Shown here: in pieces, positions 42,255 through 51,070 of the stretch
How positions within the stretch are numbered: the first letter of the stretch is position 1
How the letters are laid out: every line of letters starts with the position of its first letter
Assembly (NCBI RefSeq): GCF_037026685.1
Contig: NZ_JBANET010000015.1
Coordinates: 61,772-125,771, forward strand
Length of the DNA stretch: 64,000 nucleotides
Reading direction: 5' to 3'
Source: Orrella sp037026685
Lineage (GTDB): Bacteria > Pseudomonadota > Gammaproteobacteria > Burkholderiales > Burkholderiaceae_B
Position numbers and translations under genes: made by a program
Notes under the pieces: model-generated
The model's input: only the letters and a program-made list of their open reading frames with translations
Database searches by the model: none
What the model was told of the DNA's origin: nothing

Positions 42255-44042
42255 TTATAGCGGCTCGGTGCGCCGGTGCAGCCACGCCAGGGCGGGCCCC
42301 GACACCAGCGGCGCCAGCCGCTCGCGCACCTGGCGATGGTAGGCGTCGAGCCAGGCGATTTCATCCGGGCGCATCAGGCCGCGATCCACGCAGCGCGTGT
42401 CGATCGGACACAGCGTCAAGGTCTCGAAACGCAGGAAATCGCCGAATTCGGTGGTCTCGGCCGGCACCGCCAGCACCAGGTTCTCGATGCGGATGCCCCA
42501 GCGGCCCGGCCGGTACAGCCCCGGTTCGTTGGAGGTGATCATGCCGGCCTGCATGCCGCTGTGCGGGCCTTGCGGGGCGCGGTGCGAGATGCCTTGCGGG
42601 CCCTCGTGCACGTTCAGGAAGTAGCCCACCCCGTGGCCGGTGCCGTGGCCGAAATCGGCCCCACCCTGCCAGATGGGCGCGCGCGCCAGCGCATCGAGCG
42701 CGCCGGCGTGCAGGCCCGCCGGGAAAACCGCGCGCGACAGGGCGATCATGCCCTGGAGCACCCGGGTGTAGTCGCGTTTTTGCTCGGGCAGCACCGTGCC
42801 CACCGGCACGACCCGGGTGATGTCGGTGGTGCCGTCCAGGTATTGGCCGCCCGAGTCGATCAGCAGCAGCCCGTCGCCTTCGATGCGGGCATGCGACTCG
42901 GGCACGGCGCGGTAATGCGGCATCGCGCCGTTGGCATTGAAGGCGGCGATGGTGGGAAAGCTGGGCGAGACGTAGCGCGCGCGCCGCGACCGGCAGGCGA
43001 TCAGCTGCGCGTCGATGTCCAGCTCGGTCAGCGGCTGGCCCTGCGCCAGCGCCTGCTCGAACCAGGCGAAGAATTCGCACAGCGCCGCGCCGTCCTCGGC
43101 CATGGCCCGGCGCACGTGCGCGGCCTGGGCCTCGGACTTGCGCGCCTTGAGCCACTGCGAGGGATTCAGGCTTTCGGTCTTTTGCACGAAGGCTGCCGCC
43201 TCCAGCAGCCCGGCGCTCACGCGGGCGGGATCGATCAGCAGCACGTCGGTCTCGGGCAGGCAGGCCAGCGCGCCGCCGATCTCGCCGTAACCCTGCACGG
43301 TCACCGCGTCGCGGGCCAGCTCGGCCTGCAAGGCGGGATCGATCTTGTCCGGCGCCACGAACAGGCGCGCCTGGTCCGGACCGATCAAGGCATGGGCCAG
43401 GAACACGGGGTTGTAATCGACGTCCGCCCCGCGCAGGTTGAACAGCCAGGCGATATCGTCCAGCGACGACAGCAGGTGCCAGCGCGCGCCCAGCTCGGCC
43501 ATGGCCTGGCGCACCTGCGCGAGCTTGTCGGCGCGCGGCTGGCAGGCATATTCCAGCGCATGTTCATAGACCGGGGCATCGGGCAGCGCCGGCCGGTCGT
43601 CCCAGATGCGCGCCAGCAGGTCCTGCCCGGTTTCGACGGCCACCCCGGCCGCCTGCAGCGTCTCGCGCAGGCGTCGCAAGCCCGAGACGGACACCGACCA
43701 GCCGTCGACGGCCACGCGCGCGCCCTTGGGCGCGGCCTGCGCCAGCCATTCGGCATGCCCGCCGCCCGCCCCCTGCAGCTTCATCATCGCGATCGGCGTG
43801 CCGGCCAGCTGCGCCTGGGCCTGCTCCCAATAGCGGCTGTCCACCCAGAGCGCGGCCTGCTCCAGGGCGACCACCAGCGTGCCGGCCGAGCCGGTAAAGC
43901 CCGAGAGCCACTGGCGGCCCTGCCAGTGCGCGGGCAGGTATTCGGACAGGTGCGGGTCCGCGGTGGGGATGATGCAGGCGTACAGGCCTTCTGCGCGCAG
44001 GACGTCGCGCAGGCGGGCAATGCGGTCGGCGATGGCGTTCAT
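42255..44042 (-). CDS. Xaa-Pro aminopeptidase (M24B)
   Basis: 595 aa, with two N-terminal creatinase-type domains and a C-terminal pita-bread M24 domain. Metal ligands are visible in LLIDSGGQYLDGTTDITR (two Asp), GHGTGHGVGYFLN (His), SNEPGLY (Glu) and IRIENL (Glu). It removes N-terminal residues before Pro. The length is typical of the long aminopeptidase P form found in many proteobacteria. The ATG at 44042 overlaps the LysR stop (ATGA), so the two are translationally coupled. Confidence 0.93.
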   Translation of the reverse strand: MNAIADRIARLRDVLRAEGLYACIIPTADPHLSEYLPAHWQGRQWLSGFTGSAGTLVVALEQAALWVDSRYWEQAQAQLAGTPIAMMKLQGAGGGHAEWLAQAAPKGARVAVDGWSVSVSGLRRLRETLQAAGVAVETGQDLLARIWDDRPALPDAPVYEHALEYACQPRADKLAQVRQAMAELGARWHLLSSLDDIAWLFNLRGADVDYNPVFLAHALIGPDQARLFVAPDKIDPALQAELARDAVTVQGYGEIGGALACLPETDVLLIDPARVSAGLLEAAAFVQKTESLNPSQWLKARKSEAQAAHVRRAMAEDGAALCEFFAWFEQALAQGQPLTELDIDAQLIACRSRRARYVSPSFPTIAAFNANGAMPHYRAVPESHARIEGDGLLLIDSGGQYLDGTTDITRVVPVGTVLPEQKRDYTRVLQGMIALSRAVFPAGLHAGALDALARAPIWQGGADFGHGTGHGVGYFLNVHEGPQGISHRAPQGPHSGMQAGMITSNEPGLYRPGRWGIRIENLVLAVPAETTEFGDFLRFETLTLCPIDTRCVDRGLMRPDEIAWLDAYHRQVRERLAPLVSGPALAWLHRRTEPL

Positions 44043-44953
44043 GGCGGAGATGATAATGCCCGGGCGGCGAATTCGACGAACGCCCTCACCCGCGCCGCCG
44101 ACTGGTGGCGCGGATCGTACACCACGTAGATATCGGCATCGGGCGTCGCGTACTGCGGCAGCACCTGCACCAGTTGCCCATTGGCCAGGTAGCGCGCGAT
44201 GTCCCATTCGGCCCGCATCAGTATGCCGTGGCCGTCCAGGGCCCAGCGCACCGCGATTTCCCCGTCGTTGGTGGCCAGGTTGCCGTAGGTCTTGACGGTA
44301 ACGGTGCGTGCCTGGCGCCCGCGCCCGGCGGTCAGCCGCCAGGCGCCGTAGGCCTGCTCGCCCTGGCGGATGCCGATGCAATTATGGTGCTTCAGGTCGG
44401 CCGGCGTGCGCGGCGTGCCGTGCCGAGCCAGGTATCCGGGCGCGGCGCACAGCAGGCGCCGGTTGGCCGCGATACGCCGTGCTATCACGCGCGCCTCGGG
44501 CGGCGCGCCGAAGCGGATGCAGACATCGAAAGCATCGTCGGTCAGCGGCGGCGGGTTCACCGAAAGCTGCAACTGCACGTCCAGTTGCGGGTGCTTGGCC
44601 ACGAAACGGGATATCAGCGGCGCGACATGGCTGCGTCCGAATCCCAGCGTGGCGTTGACGCGCAGCAGCCCCTTGGGGATGACTTTCGAAGCGTCCAGCG
44701 CCTCTTGCATGGCCTGCATCGCGTCCAGGATGCGCCGGGCATGCTCCAGGTAGACCTGCCCGTCCGGGGTCAGGCTCATGCGGCGCGTGCTCCGGTTGAC
44801 CAGCGCCACGCCCGCGCGCGCCTCCATCTGGGCCAGGTGCCGGCTGACCGCCGGCGTGCTGATGCCCAGTTCCCGGGCGGCCGCGCTCAGGCTGCCGGCG
44901 CCGGCCAGCACGGAAAAGAATCCTAGGTCAGCCGGCTGTATCGTGCTGGCCAT
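44039..44953 (-). CDS. LysR-family regulator (DmlR/tartrate type)
   Basis: 304 aa. N-terminal winged helix (about 10-65, GSLSAAARELGISTPAVSRHLAQMEARAGVALVNRSTRRMSLT), then the ligand domain (about 90-300; LRVNATLGFGRSHVAPLISRF, DVCIRFG, HNCIGIRQG). It is divergent from the tartrate/malate dehydrogenase gene, with a 112-bp shared gap that holds a LysR-type box, and probably activates it. It is also coupled to the aminopeptidase gene behind it, an unusual link to a housekeeping run. Confidence 0.92.
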   Translation of the reverse strand: MASTIQPADLGFFSVLAGAGSLSAAARELGISTPAVSRHLAQMEARAGVALVNRSTRRMSLTPDGQVYLEHARRILDAMQAMQEALDASKVIPKGLLRVNATLGFGRSHVAPLISRFVAKHPQLDVQLQLSVNPPPLTDDAFDVCIRFGAPPEARVIARRIAANRRLLCAAPGYLARHGTPRTPADLKHHNCIGIRQGEQAYGAWRLTAGRGRQARTVTVKTYGNLATNDGEIAVRWALDGHGILMRAEWDIARYLANGQLVQVLPQYATPDADIYVVYDPRHQSAARVRAFVEFAARALSSPP

Positions 44954-44969
44954 CGCAAGCCCTCCACCT

Positions 44970-44984
44970 TTAACTTGAAGTCAA
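44970..44984. promoter_or_regulatory. LysR-type binding site between the regulator and the dehydrogenase gene
   Basis: TTAACTTGAAGTCAA is an imperfect palindrome (TTAACTT/AAGTCAA, one mismatch) that fits the LysR T-N11-A pattern. It lies 17 bp beyond the LysR start codon. A possible rightward -10 TATAGT is at 45029-45034. Confidence 0.55.
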
Positions 44985-45065
44985 CGATGCTTTGCCTGCC
45001 GCCGCGCGCACGCGCGGCAGGCGGCTCCTATAGTCGCAGACAGCATTCAACGACAGGAGCACCGC

Positions 45066-46157
45066 ATGAAAACCTACGCCATCGCCACCATACCCGGGGA
45101 CGGCATCGGCAAGGAAGTCATCCCCGCCGGCCGGCGGGTGCTGGAACAACTGGCGCAAAGCGAAGGGGGCCTGCGCTTCGAGTTCGAGGATTTCGACTGG
45201 GGCGGCGACTATTACCGCCAGCACGGCGCGATGATGCCCGAGGATGGGCTGGATCGGCTGCGCGGCAAGGACGCGATTCTTTTCGGTTCGGCCGGCGATC
45301 CCGAGATTCCCGACCATATCACGCTATGGGGCCTGCGCCTGAAGATCTGCCAGGGCCTGGACCAATACGCCAACGTGCGGCCCACGCGCATCCTGCCGGG
45401 CATCGACGCGCCTTTGAAGCGCTGCGCGCCGGACGACCTGGACTGGGTCATCGTGCGCGAGAACTCCGAAGGCGAATATGCCGGCGTGGGCGGCCGGGTG
45501 CACCAAGGCCATCCGCTGGAGGCGGCCACCGACGTCAGCATGATGACGCGCGCCGGCGTCGAGCGCATCCTGCGCTTTGCCTTCGAACTGGCCGCTTCGC
45601 GCCCGCGCCGGCTCCTGACCGTCATCACCAAGAGCAATGCCCAGCGGCACGCCATGGTGATGTGGGACGAGATCGCCGCGCAGGTCGCCGCCGAGTTCCC
45701 GCACGTCACATGGGACAAGGAGCTGGTCGACGCCGCCACCGCCCGCATGGTGAACCGGCCCGCCTCGCTGGACACCATCGTGGCCACCAACCTGCACGCC
45801 GACATCCTCAGCGACCTGGCGGCGGCGCTGGCGGGCAGCCTGGGCATTGCCCCGACCGGCAACATCGACCCCCTGCGCCGCTACCCCTCGATGTTCGAAC
45901 CGATCCACGGCTCGGCCTTCGACATCATGGGCAAGGGCTGGGCCAACCCCATCGGCACCTTCTGGTCGGCAGTGATGCTGCTGCAACACCTGGGCGAGCC
46001 GGCCGCCGCCGACCGGCTCATGCAGGCAATCGAACGGGTGAGCGCCGATCCGGCCCTGCACACCCGGGACCTGGGCGGCACGGCCACCACCGAGGCGGTC
46101 ACCGAGGCGGTCTGCGCCATGCTCGCCCAGGCGCCTCGATCCGCGGCGCTGGCCTAG
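45066..46157 (+). CDS. Tartrate/D-malate dehydrogenase-like beta-decarboxylating dehydrogenase
   Basis: 363 aa of the isocitrate/isopropylmalate dehydrogenase family. N-terminal IATIPGDGIGKEVIPAGRRVL, FGSAGDPEIPDHITLWGLRL (typical of tartrate/D-malate enzymes), QYANVRPTR, VIVRENSEGEYAGVGGRV, NLHADILSDLAAALAGSLG and PIHGSAFDIMGKGWANPIGTFWSAVMLLQ. It probably decarboxylates tartrate or D-malate with NAD. GGAG lies 8 bp before the ATG. It is divergent from the LysR regulator and is followed after 81 bp by a Bug-type binding protein gene. Confidence 0.9.
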   Translation: MKTYAIATIPGDGIGKEVIPAGRRVLEQLAQSEGGLRFEFEDFDWGGDYYRQHGAMMPEDGLDRLRGKDAILFGSAGDPEIPDHITLWGLRLKICQGLDQYANVRPTRILPGIDAPLKRCAPDDLDWVIVRENSEGEYAGVGGRVHQGHPLEAATDVSMMTRAGVERILRFAFELAASRPRRLLTVITKSNAQRHAMVMWDEIAAQVAAEFPHVTWDKELVDAATARMVNRPASLDTIVATNLHADILSDLAAALAGSLGIAPTGNIDPLRRYPSMFEPIHGSAFDIMGKGWANPIGTFWSAVMLLQHLGEPAAADRLMQAIERVSADPALHTRDLGGTATTEAVTEAVCAMLAQAPRSAALA

Positions 46158-46238
46158 CCGCTCTTGCAGTCCCGCCGCGCGGCGGCGTCCCACGATAAGA
46201 AGCGCCCCTTGGCGCGCCACACCAAAGGAGACCTCCAC

Positions 46239-47228
46239 ATGCCCACGCTTTCCTCGCGCAGGCCCCGCCTGCTTTCCCTCGTGGCGGCCGCCTTGCTCGC
46301 CCTTGGCGGCAATGCGGCTGTGGCCCAGGACTGGCCCTCGCGCCCGATCAGCCTGGTCGTTCCCTTTCCACCCGGAGGCACCACCGACGTGCTGGCCCGG
46401 GCCCTGGGAGAAAAACTGGCCGCCGAGCTGGGCCAGGCGGTAGTGGTGGAAAACAAGCCGGGCGCCGGCGCCACCATCGGCGCCGACCAGGTTGCCCGCG
46501 CCAGGCCCGATGGCCATACCCTGCTGGTGGGCGCGGTGCACCACACCATCGCGCCGAGCGTCTACCAGTCCCTGCCCTACGATTTCCAGAAGGACCTGGC
46601 GCCAGTCACCGTGATCGCCATGGTTCCCAACGTGCTGGTGGTCAACCCGCAGCACACCCGGGCCGGCACCGTGCAGGAACTGGTGCAGGCGCTCAAGGAC
46701 AAACCCGAACAGGCCAATTTCGGCTCCAACGGCTATGGCACGGCCCAGCACATGATCGGCGCGCAATTCGAGGCCAAGACCGGTGCGCGCCTGACCCACG
46801 TGCCCTACAAGGGCAGCGGCCCGCTGACCACCGACTTGCTGGGCGGGCAGATCATGATGTCCTTCGACACCATCACGCCGGTGCTGCCGCACATCCGCAG
46901 CGGCAAGCTGCGCGCCCTGGCCGTGACCACGGCCGAGCGTTCGCAGGCACTGCCCGAGGTGCCGACGCTGGCCGAATCGGGGCTGGAAGGTTTCAACATC
47001 GGTACATGGTTCGGCGTGCTGGCGCCGGCCGGCACGCCCGAGCCCGTGCTGGAGAAGCTCTCGCAAAGCATGACCCGCATCATCCGCTCGGCGGAATTCG
47101 GCCAGGCCATGGCCCGGATAGGCGCGCAGCCGGTGGGCAACTCGCGCCAGGAAATGGCCCGGCAGATCCAGGATGAAACCGCGCAGTTCGCGCTGGTGGT
47201 GCAGCGCGCCGGGCTCAAGGCGCAATAG
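46239..47228 (+). CDS. Bug/TctC-family periplasmic binding protein (orphan)
   Basis: 329 aa. Signal peptide MPTLSSRRPRLLSLVAAALLALGG with predicted cut after AVA. Family signature WPSRPISLVVPFPPGGTTDVLARALGEKL (about 30-58), PGAGATIGADQVARARPDGHTLLVG, and FDTITPVLPHIRSGKLRALAVTT. No TctA/TctB genes adjoin it, as is common for the expanded Bug family in Bordetella. It may supply the dehydrogenase upstream with its acid. AAAGGAGACCTCCAC is the ribosome site for ATG 46239. Confidence 0.94.
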   Translation: MPTLSSRRPRLLSLVAAALLALGGNAAVAQDWPSRPISLVVPFPPGGTTDVLARALGEKLAAELGQAVVVENKPGAGATIGADQVARARPDGHTLLVGAVHHTIAPSVYQSLPYDFQKDLAPVTVIAMVPNVLVVNPQHTRAGTVQELVQALKDKPEQANFGSNGYGTAQHMIGAQFEAKTGARLTHVPYKGSGPLTTDLLGGQIMMSFDTITPVLPHIRSGKLRALAVTTAERSQALPEVPTLAESGLEGFNIGTWFGVLAPAGTPEPVLEKLSQSMTRIIRSAEFGQAMARIGAQPVGNSRQEMARQIQDETAQFALVVQRAGLKAQ

Positions 47229-47245
47229 CCCGTATCGCGCATGCC

Positions 47246-47267
47246 GCCGGGCGGCGCGCCGCCCGGC
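47246..47267. terminator. 22-bp perfect palindrome between convergent genes
   Basis: GCCGGGCGGCG followed by CGCCGCCCGGC (11-bp arms, no spacer) lies between the convergent Bug gene and scoB. No T-run follows on either strand. It could block transcripts from both sides as a strong hairpin, but canonical terminator function is not shown. Confidence 0.5.
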
Positions 47268-47276
47268 CCGCCAGCC

Positions 47277-47930
47277 TTACTGCACCGCCGAGACGTCCAG
47301 CCTGGCCAGCGTCTTGGCCTTGACCTCGTCGGCGGTCACGCCCGGCGCCAGCTCGATCAGCTTGAGCCCGTCGTCGGTCACCTCCATGACGCCCAGGTCG
47401 GTGATGATCAGGTCGACCACGCCCAGGCCGGTCAGCGGCAAGGTGCATTCGGGCAGCAGCTTGATGTCCTCGGTGCCGTCCTTCTTGCGCGCCACGTGGT
47501 CCATCAGCACCACCACGCGGCCCACGCCGGCCACCAGGTCCATGGCGCCGCCCATGCCCTTGACCATCTTGCCCGGGATCATCCAGTTGGCCAGGTCGCC
47601 CTTCTCGGACACCTGCATGGCGCCCAGGATGGCCAGGTTGATCTTGCCGCCGCGAATCATCGCGAAGGAATCGGCCGAGGAAAAGATCGAGGAGCCGGGC
47701 AGCGTGGTGACGGTCTGCTTGCCGGCGTTGATCAGGTCCGGGTCGACCTGGTCTTCCGTGGGAAAAGGGCCGATGCCCAGCAAGCCGTTTTCCGACTGCA
47801 GCCACACCTCGACGCCGGGCGGCACGTGGTTGGCAACCAGGGTGGGCATGCCGATGCCCAGGTTCACGTAGAAACCGTCTTGCAGTTCCTTGGCGGCGCG
47901 CGCCGCCATTTCGTCACGGGTCCATGCCAT
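47277..47930 (-). CDS. scoB: 3-oxoacid CoA-transferase subunit B
   Basis: 217 aa. Together with subunit A it moves CoA from succinyl-CoA to a 3-oxoacid. The catalytic Glu is in LQSENGLLGIGPFP (E47), preceded by YVNLGIGMPTLVANHVP; GGKINLAILGAMQV and TDLGVMEV are also typical. It lies 12 bp after subunit A in the same operon. The 3-oxoadipate CoA-transferase PcaIJ is closely related, and lack of pca genes nearby makes acetoacetate the likelier acceptor. Confidence 0.9.
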   Translation of the reverse strand: MAWTRDEMAARAAKELQDGFYVNLGIGMPTLVANHVPPGVEVWLQSENGLLGIGPFPTEDQVDPDLINAGKQTVTTLPGSSIFSSADSFAMIRGGKINLAILGAMQVSEKGDLANWMIPGKMVKGMGGAMDLVAGVGRVVVLMDHVARKKDGTEDIKLLPECTLPLTGLGVVDLIITDLGVMEVTDDGLKLIELAPGVTADEVKAKTLARLDVSAVQ

Positions 47931-47942
47931 GTTCGATTCTCC

Positions 47943-48641
47943 TTAAGCCGTGCGGACGGTGCGTTGTTCGATGCGCTTCTCGGGATTGGCGTTGACCACG
48001 ATGCGATGCACGAAGATGCCGGGCAAGTGCACCTGGTCCGGGTCGATCTCGCCGACCTCGACCAGCTTCTCGACCTCGACCACGGTGACCTTGCCGGCCA
48101 TGGCCACGTTGGGATTGAAGTTGCGCGCGGTCTTGCGAAACACCAGGTTGCCGCTGCGGTCGGCGATGTGGGCCTTGACCAGCGAGACGTCGGGCACCAG
48201 GGCGCGCTCCATCACGTATTGCTGCCCGTCGAATTCGCGCACTTCCTTGCCCTCGGCCACCATGGTGCCCACGCCGGTGCGGGTGAAAAAGGCCGGGATA
48301 CCCGCGCCGCCGGCGCGCAGCTTCTCGGCCAGCGTGCCTTGCGGTGTGAACTCCAGCTCCAGTTCGCCGGCCAGGTACTGGCGCTCGAATTCCTTGTTCT
48401 CGCCCACGTAGGAGGCGATCATCTTGCGCACCTGGCGGGTAGCCAGGAGCTGGCCCAGGCCAAAGCCGTCCACCCCCGCGTTGTTGCTCACGCAGGTCAG
48501 GTCCTTGACGCCGGAATCGCGCAGGGCGGCAATCAGCGCCTCGGGAATGCCGCACAGGCCGAAACCGCCCACGCCGATCATCTGGCCATCCTTGACCAGG
48601 CCTGCCAGCGCCTGCTGGGCGCTCGCGTAGACTTTGTCCAT
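47943..48641 (-). CDS. scoA: 3-oxoacid CoA-transferase subunit A
   Basis: 232 aa with MIGVGGFGLCGIPEALIAAL (about 21-40), LTCVSNNAGVDGFGLGQLL, GTLAEKLRAGGAGIPAFFTRTGVGT and FNPNVAMAGKVTVVEVE, the standard subunit A signatures. GGAGCTGGAGAG precedes ATG 48641, which fixes the start; longer upstream frame sequence is noncoding. With scoB it forms the CoA-transferase pair. Confidence 0.92.
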   Translation of the reverse strand: MDKVYASAQQALAGLVKDGQMIGVGGFGLCGIPEALIAALRDSGVKDLTCVSNNAGVDGFGLGQLLATRQVRKMIASYVGENKEFERQYLAGELELEFTPQGTLAEKLRAGGAGIPAFFTRTGVGTMVAEGKEVREFDGQQYVMERALVPDVSLVKAHIADRSGNLVFRKTARNFNPNVAMAGKVTVVEVEKLVEVGEIDPDQVHLPGIFVHRIVVNANPEKRIEQRTVRTA

Positions 48642-48750
48642 CTCTCCAGCTCCTTCGATTAAGGGTCTTGCCGGCGGGCCGGATGCCCGCATGCCAACGA
48701 GTTTGAGCCGCCGCGCAACGCGCGCCGGCCGCAGCCATGCAGGATTGTAA

Positions 48751-49206
48751 TCAGAGCGCCGGGGCCGGATGCATGACGCGCGCAAGGTCCGCCAGCACCT
48801 GGGCGGGCCAGGGGCAGGATTGGTTGCTGCGGTAGTCCATCCAGACCAGCACGTTGCGTCCGCGCGCATACAGCACCGACGGGTCGGCCGCATCGCACAG
48901 CGTCAGGTCCAGCGTCAAGCTCGAACGGCCCAGGGCGGCGACGCTGTGGCGCACCCGCACGGTGGCCGGGTAATTGACCGCGCGCACGAAATCGCAGGAG
49001 GCATGCGCCAGGATGGCCCCGGTCTCGTCGGGCAGCTTCATGCCTGCCCCGAACAGGATCCGCATGCGCGCCTCTTCCATCAGGCGAAAATAGACCGTGT
49101 TGTTCAGGTGGTTGATGGCGTCCAGGTCGCCCCAGCGCACGGGCAGGTCGACCTCGTGGACGTGGCCTACGGCCAGGCTGTGCGGGGACAGGGTTTCGGC
49201 GGTCAA
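48751..49206 (-). CDS. 4HBT-family acyl-CoA thioesterase
   Basis: 151 aa, hotdog fold. The YbgC-like active-site segment RWGDLDAINHLNNTVYFRLMEEAR (about 24-47) contains the catalytic Asp (D27). It probably hydrolyses a short or aromatic acyl-CoA. It is divergent from the ETF:ubiquinone oxidoreductase gene and is transcribed toward scoA with a 109-bp gap. Confidence 0.9.
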   Translation of the reverse strand: MTAETLSPHSLAVGHVHEVDLPVRWGDLDAINHLNNTVYFRLMEEARMRILFGAGMKLPDETGAILAHASCDFVRAVNYPATVRVRHSVAALGRSSLTLDLTLCDAADPSVLYARGRNVLVWMDYRSNQSCPWPAQVLADLARVMHPAPAL

Positions 49207-49307
49207 GATCGGTTCTCCGGAAGGCGCGCCCAGGCCAGCCGCATGCGGGCTTGGCGCTGCAATACAATCACAGCAACATAATTCTAGCCTTCGGGGAGAT
49301 TGCCGCG

Positions 49308-50954
49308 ATGTCGCAGCGCGAATCCATGGAATACGACGTGGTGGTGGTCGGTGGCGGGCCGGCCGGCCTGGCCACGGCCATCCGCCTCAAACAGCTGGCC
49401 GCCGAGCGCGGACAGGAAGTCAGCGTATGCGTGCTCGAGAAGGGCGGCGAGATCGGCGCCCACATCCTGTCGGGCGCGGTCATGGACCCGGGGGCCCTGA
49501 CCGAGCTGATCCCCGACTGGAAGGACAAAGGCGCGCCGCTGGACACCCCGGTGACGCAGGACCGCTTCCTGTTCCTGACCGCCACCGGCTCGCGCGCCAC
49601 GCCCGACTGGCTGCTGCCCTCCTGTTTCCAGAACCACGGCAACTACATCGTGCGCCTGGGCGACGTCACGCGCTGGCTGGGCGAGCAGGCCGAGGCCCTG
49701 GGCGTGGAGATCTTCCCCGGCTTTGCCGCGGCCGAAGTGCTGTACGGCGAGAACGGCGCGGTCATCGGCGTGGCGACCGGCGACATGGGCGTGGCCCGCG
49801 ACGGCAGCCACACCGACCATTACCAGCAAGGCATGGAGCTGCATGCCCGCTACACGGTGTTCGCCGAAGGCTCGCGCGGCCAGCTGGGACGCCAGCTGAT
49901 CGAACGCTTCAAGCTCGATGCCCGCAGCGACCCGCAAAGCTACGGCATCGGCCTGAAAGAGCTCTGGGAAGTCGATCCCTCGCAGTCCCAGCCCGGCCTG
50001 GTGGTGCATACCGCCGGCTGGCCGCTGGATGCCGACACCTACGGCGGCTCCTTCCTGTACCACCTGAAGGACAACCTGGTGGCGGTGGGCATGGTGGTGG
50101 GCCTGGACTACGCCAACCCCTGGCTCTCGCCCTTCGACGAATTCCAGCGCTACAAGACCCACCCGGCCATCCGCCCGACCTTCGAGGGCGGCAAGCGCCT
50201 GGCCTATGGCGCACGCGCCATCACGGCCGGCGGCCTGCTGGCCCTGCCCAAGCTGGATTTCCCCGGCGGCGTGCTGGTGGGCTGCGAGGCCGGCTTCCTG
50301 AACGCCTCGCGCATCAAGGGCAGCCATGCGGCGATCAAGTCCGGCATGCTGGCCGCCGAGGCGGCCTTCGACGCGCTGGCGGCCGGCCGCCGCCACGACG
50401 AGCTGCCCGCCTATGGCGCGTCGTTCCAGGCCTCCTGGTTGCATGCCGAGCTGAACAAGGCACGCAATTTCAAGCAATGGTTCAAGAAGGGCCGCACCGT
50501 CGCCACGGTGATGACCGGCATCGAGCAATGGCTGCTGCGGGGCAACATCCCCTGGACCATCCACCGCAGCAAGCCCGACCACGCCTGCCTGCAGCCGGCC
50601 TCCGAATGCGCGCGCATCGACTATCCCAAGCCCGACGGCAAGATCACCTTCGACAAGCTCAGTTCGGTGTTCATCTCCAGCACCAACCACGAAGAGAACC
50701 AGCCGGTGCATCTGACGCTGAAAGACCCGTCGGTGCCGGTGGCGGTCAACCTGGCCAGGTATGGCGGCCCGGAAGCGCGCTATTGTCCGGCCGGCGTCTA
50801 CGAATTCGTCAAGGACGACCACGGCCAGGACAAGCTGCAGATCAACGCGCAGAACTGCGTGCACTGCAAGACCTGCGACATCAAGGACCCCATGCAGAAC
50901 ATCGTATGGGTGGCGCCGCAAGGCGGCGAAGGCCCGGTCTACAACGGCCTGTGA
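49308..50954 (+). CDS. Electron transfer flavoprotein:ubiquinone oxidoreductase
   Basis: 548 aa. Membrane-associated flavoprotein that passes electrons from ETF (acyl-CoA dehydrogenases, amino acid oxidation) to ubiquinone. FAD-binding VVVVGGGPAGLATAIRLKQ (about 11-29), EKGGEIGAHILSGAVMDP and HTAGWPLDADTYGGSFLYH are typical, and the 4Fe-4S cluster Cys residues are in RYCPAGVYEF (about 493) and NCVHCKTCDIKDP near the C-terminus. TCGGGGAGATTGCCGCG before ATG 49308 sets the start. Confidence 0.96.
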   Translation: MSQRESMEYDVVVVGGGPAGLATAIRLKQLAAERGQEVSVCVLEKGGEIGAHILSGAVMDPGALTELIPDWKDKGAPLDTPVTQDRFLFLTATGSRATPDWLLPSCFQNHGNYIVRLGDVTRWLGEQAEALGVEIFPGFAAAEVLYGENGAVIGVATGDMGVARDGSHTDHYQQGMELHARYTVFAEGSRGQLGRQLIERFKLDARSDPQSYGIGLKELWEVDPSQSQPGLVVHTAGWPLDADTYGGSFLYHLKDNLVAVGMVVGLDYANPWLSPFDEFQRYKTHPAIRPTFEGGKRLAYGARAITAGGLLALPKLDFPGGVLVGCEAGFLNASRIKGSHAAIKSGMLAAEAAFDALAAGRRHDELPAYGASFQASWLHAELNKARNFKQWFKKGRTVATVMTGIEQWLLRGNIPWTIHRSKPDHACLQPASECARIDYPKPDGKITFDKLSSVFISSTNHEENQPVHLTLKDPSVPVAVNLARYGGPEARYCPAGVYEFVKDDHGQDKLQINAQNCVHCKTCDIKDPMQNIVWVAPQGGEGPVYNGL

Positions 50955-50961
50955 GGCCCCG

Positions 50962-51003
50962 AAGGCGATCGGGCCAGGCCGGCCTCGATCGCCTTTCCTT
51001 TTA
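50962..51003. terminator. Terminator between etf oxidoreductase and the exoprotein gene
   Basis: AAGGCGATCG (50962-50971) pairs with CGATCGCCTT (50986-50995), with a 14-nt GC-rich loop, then TTCCTTTTAT. It ends the rightward oxidoreductase transcript. For the leftward exoprotein gene it lies beyond the stop and could act in that direction too. Confidence 0.75.
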
Positions 51004-51070
51004 TAAGGCCTCGCTCATGCGGATCCGCCGACCCGATGCCGGCAGGTAGCCCCATCCGTCCATCCGCACC

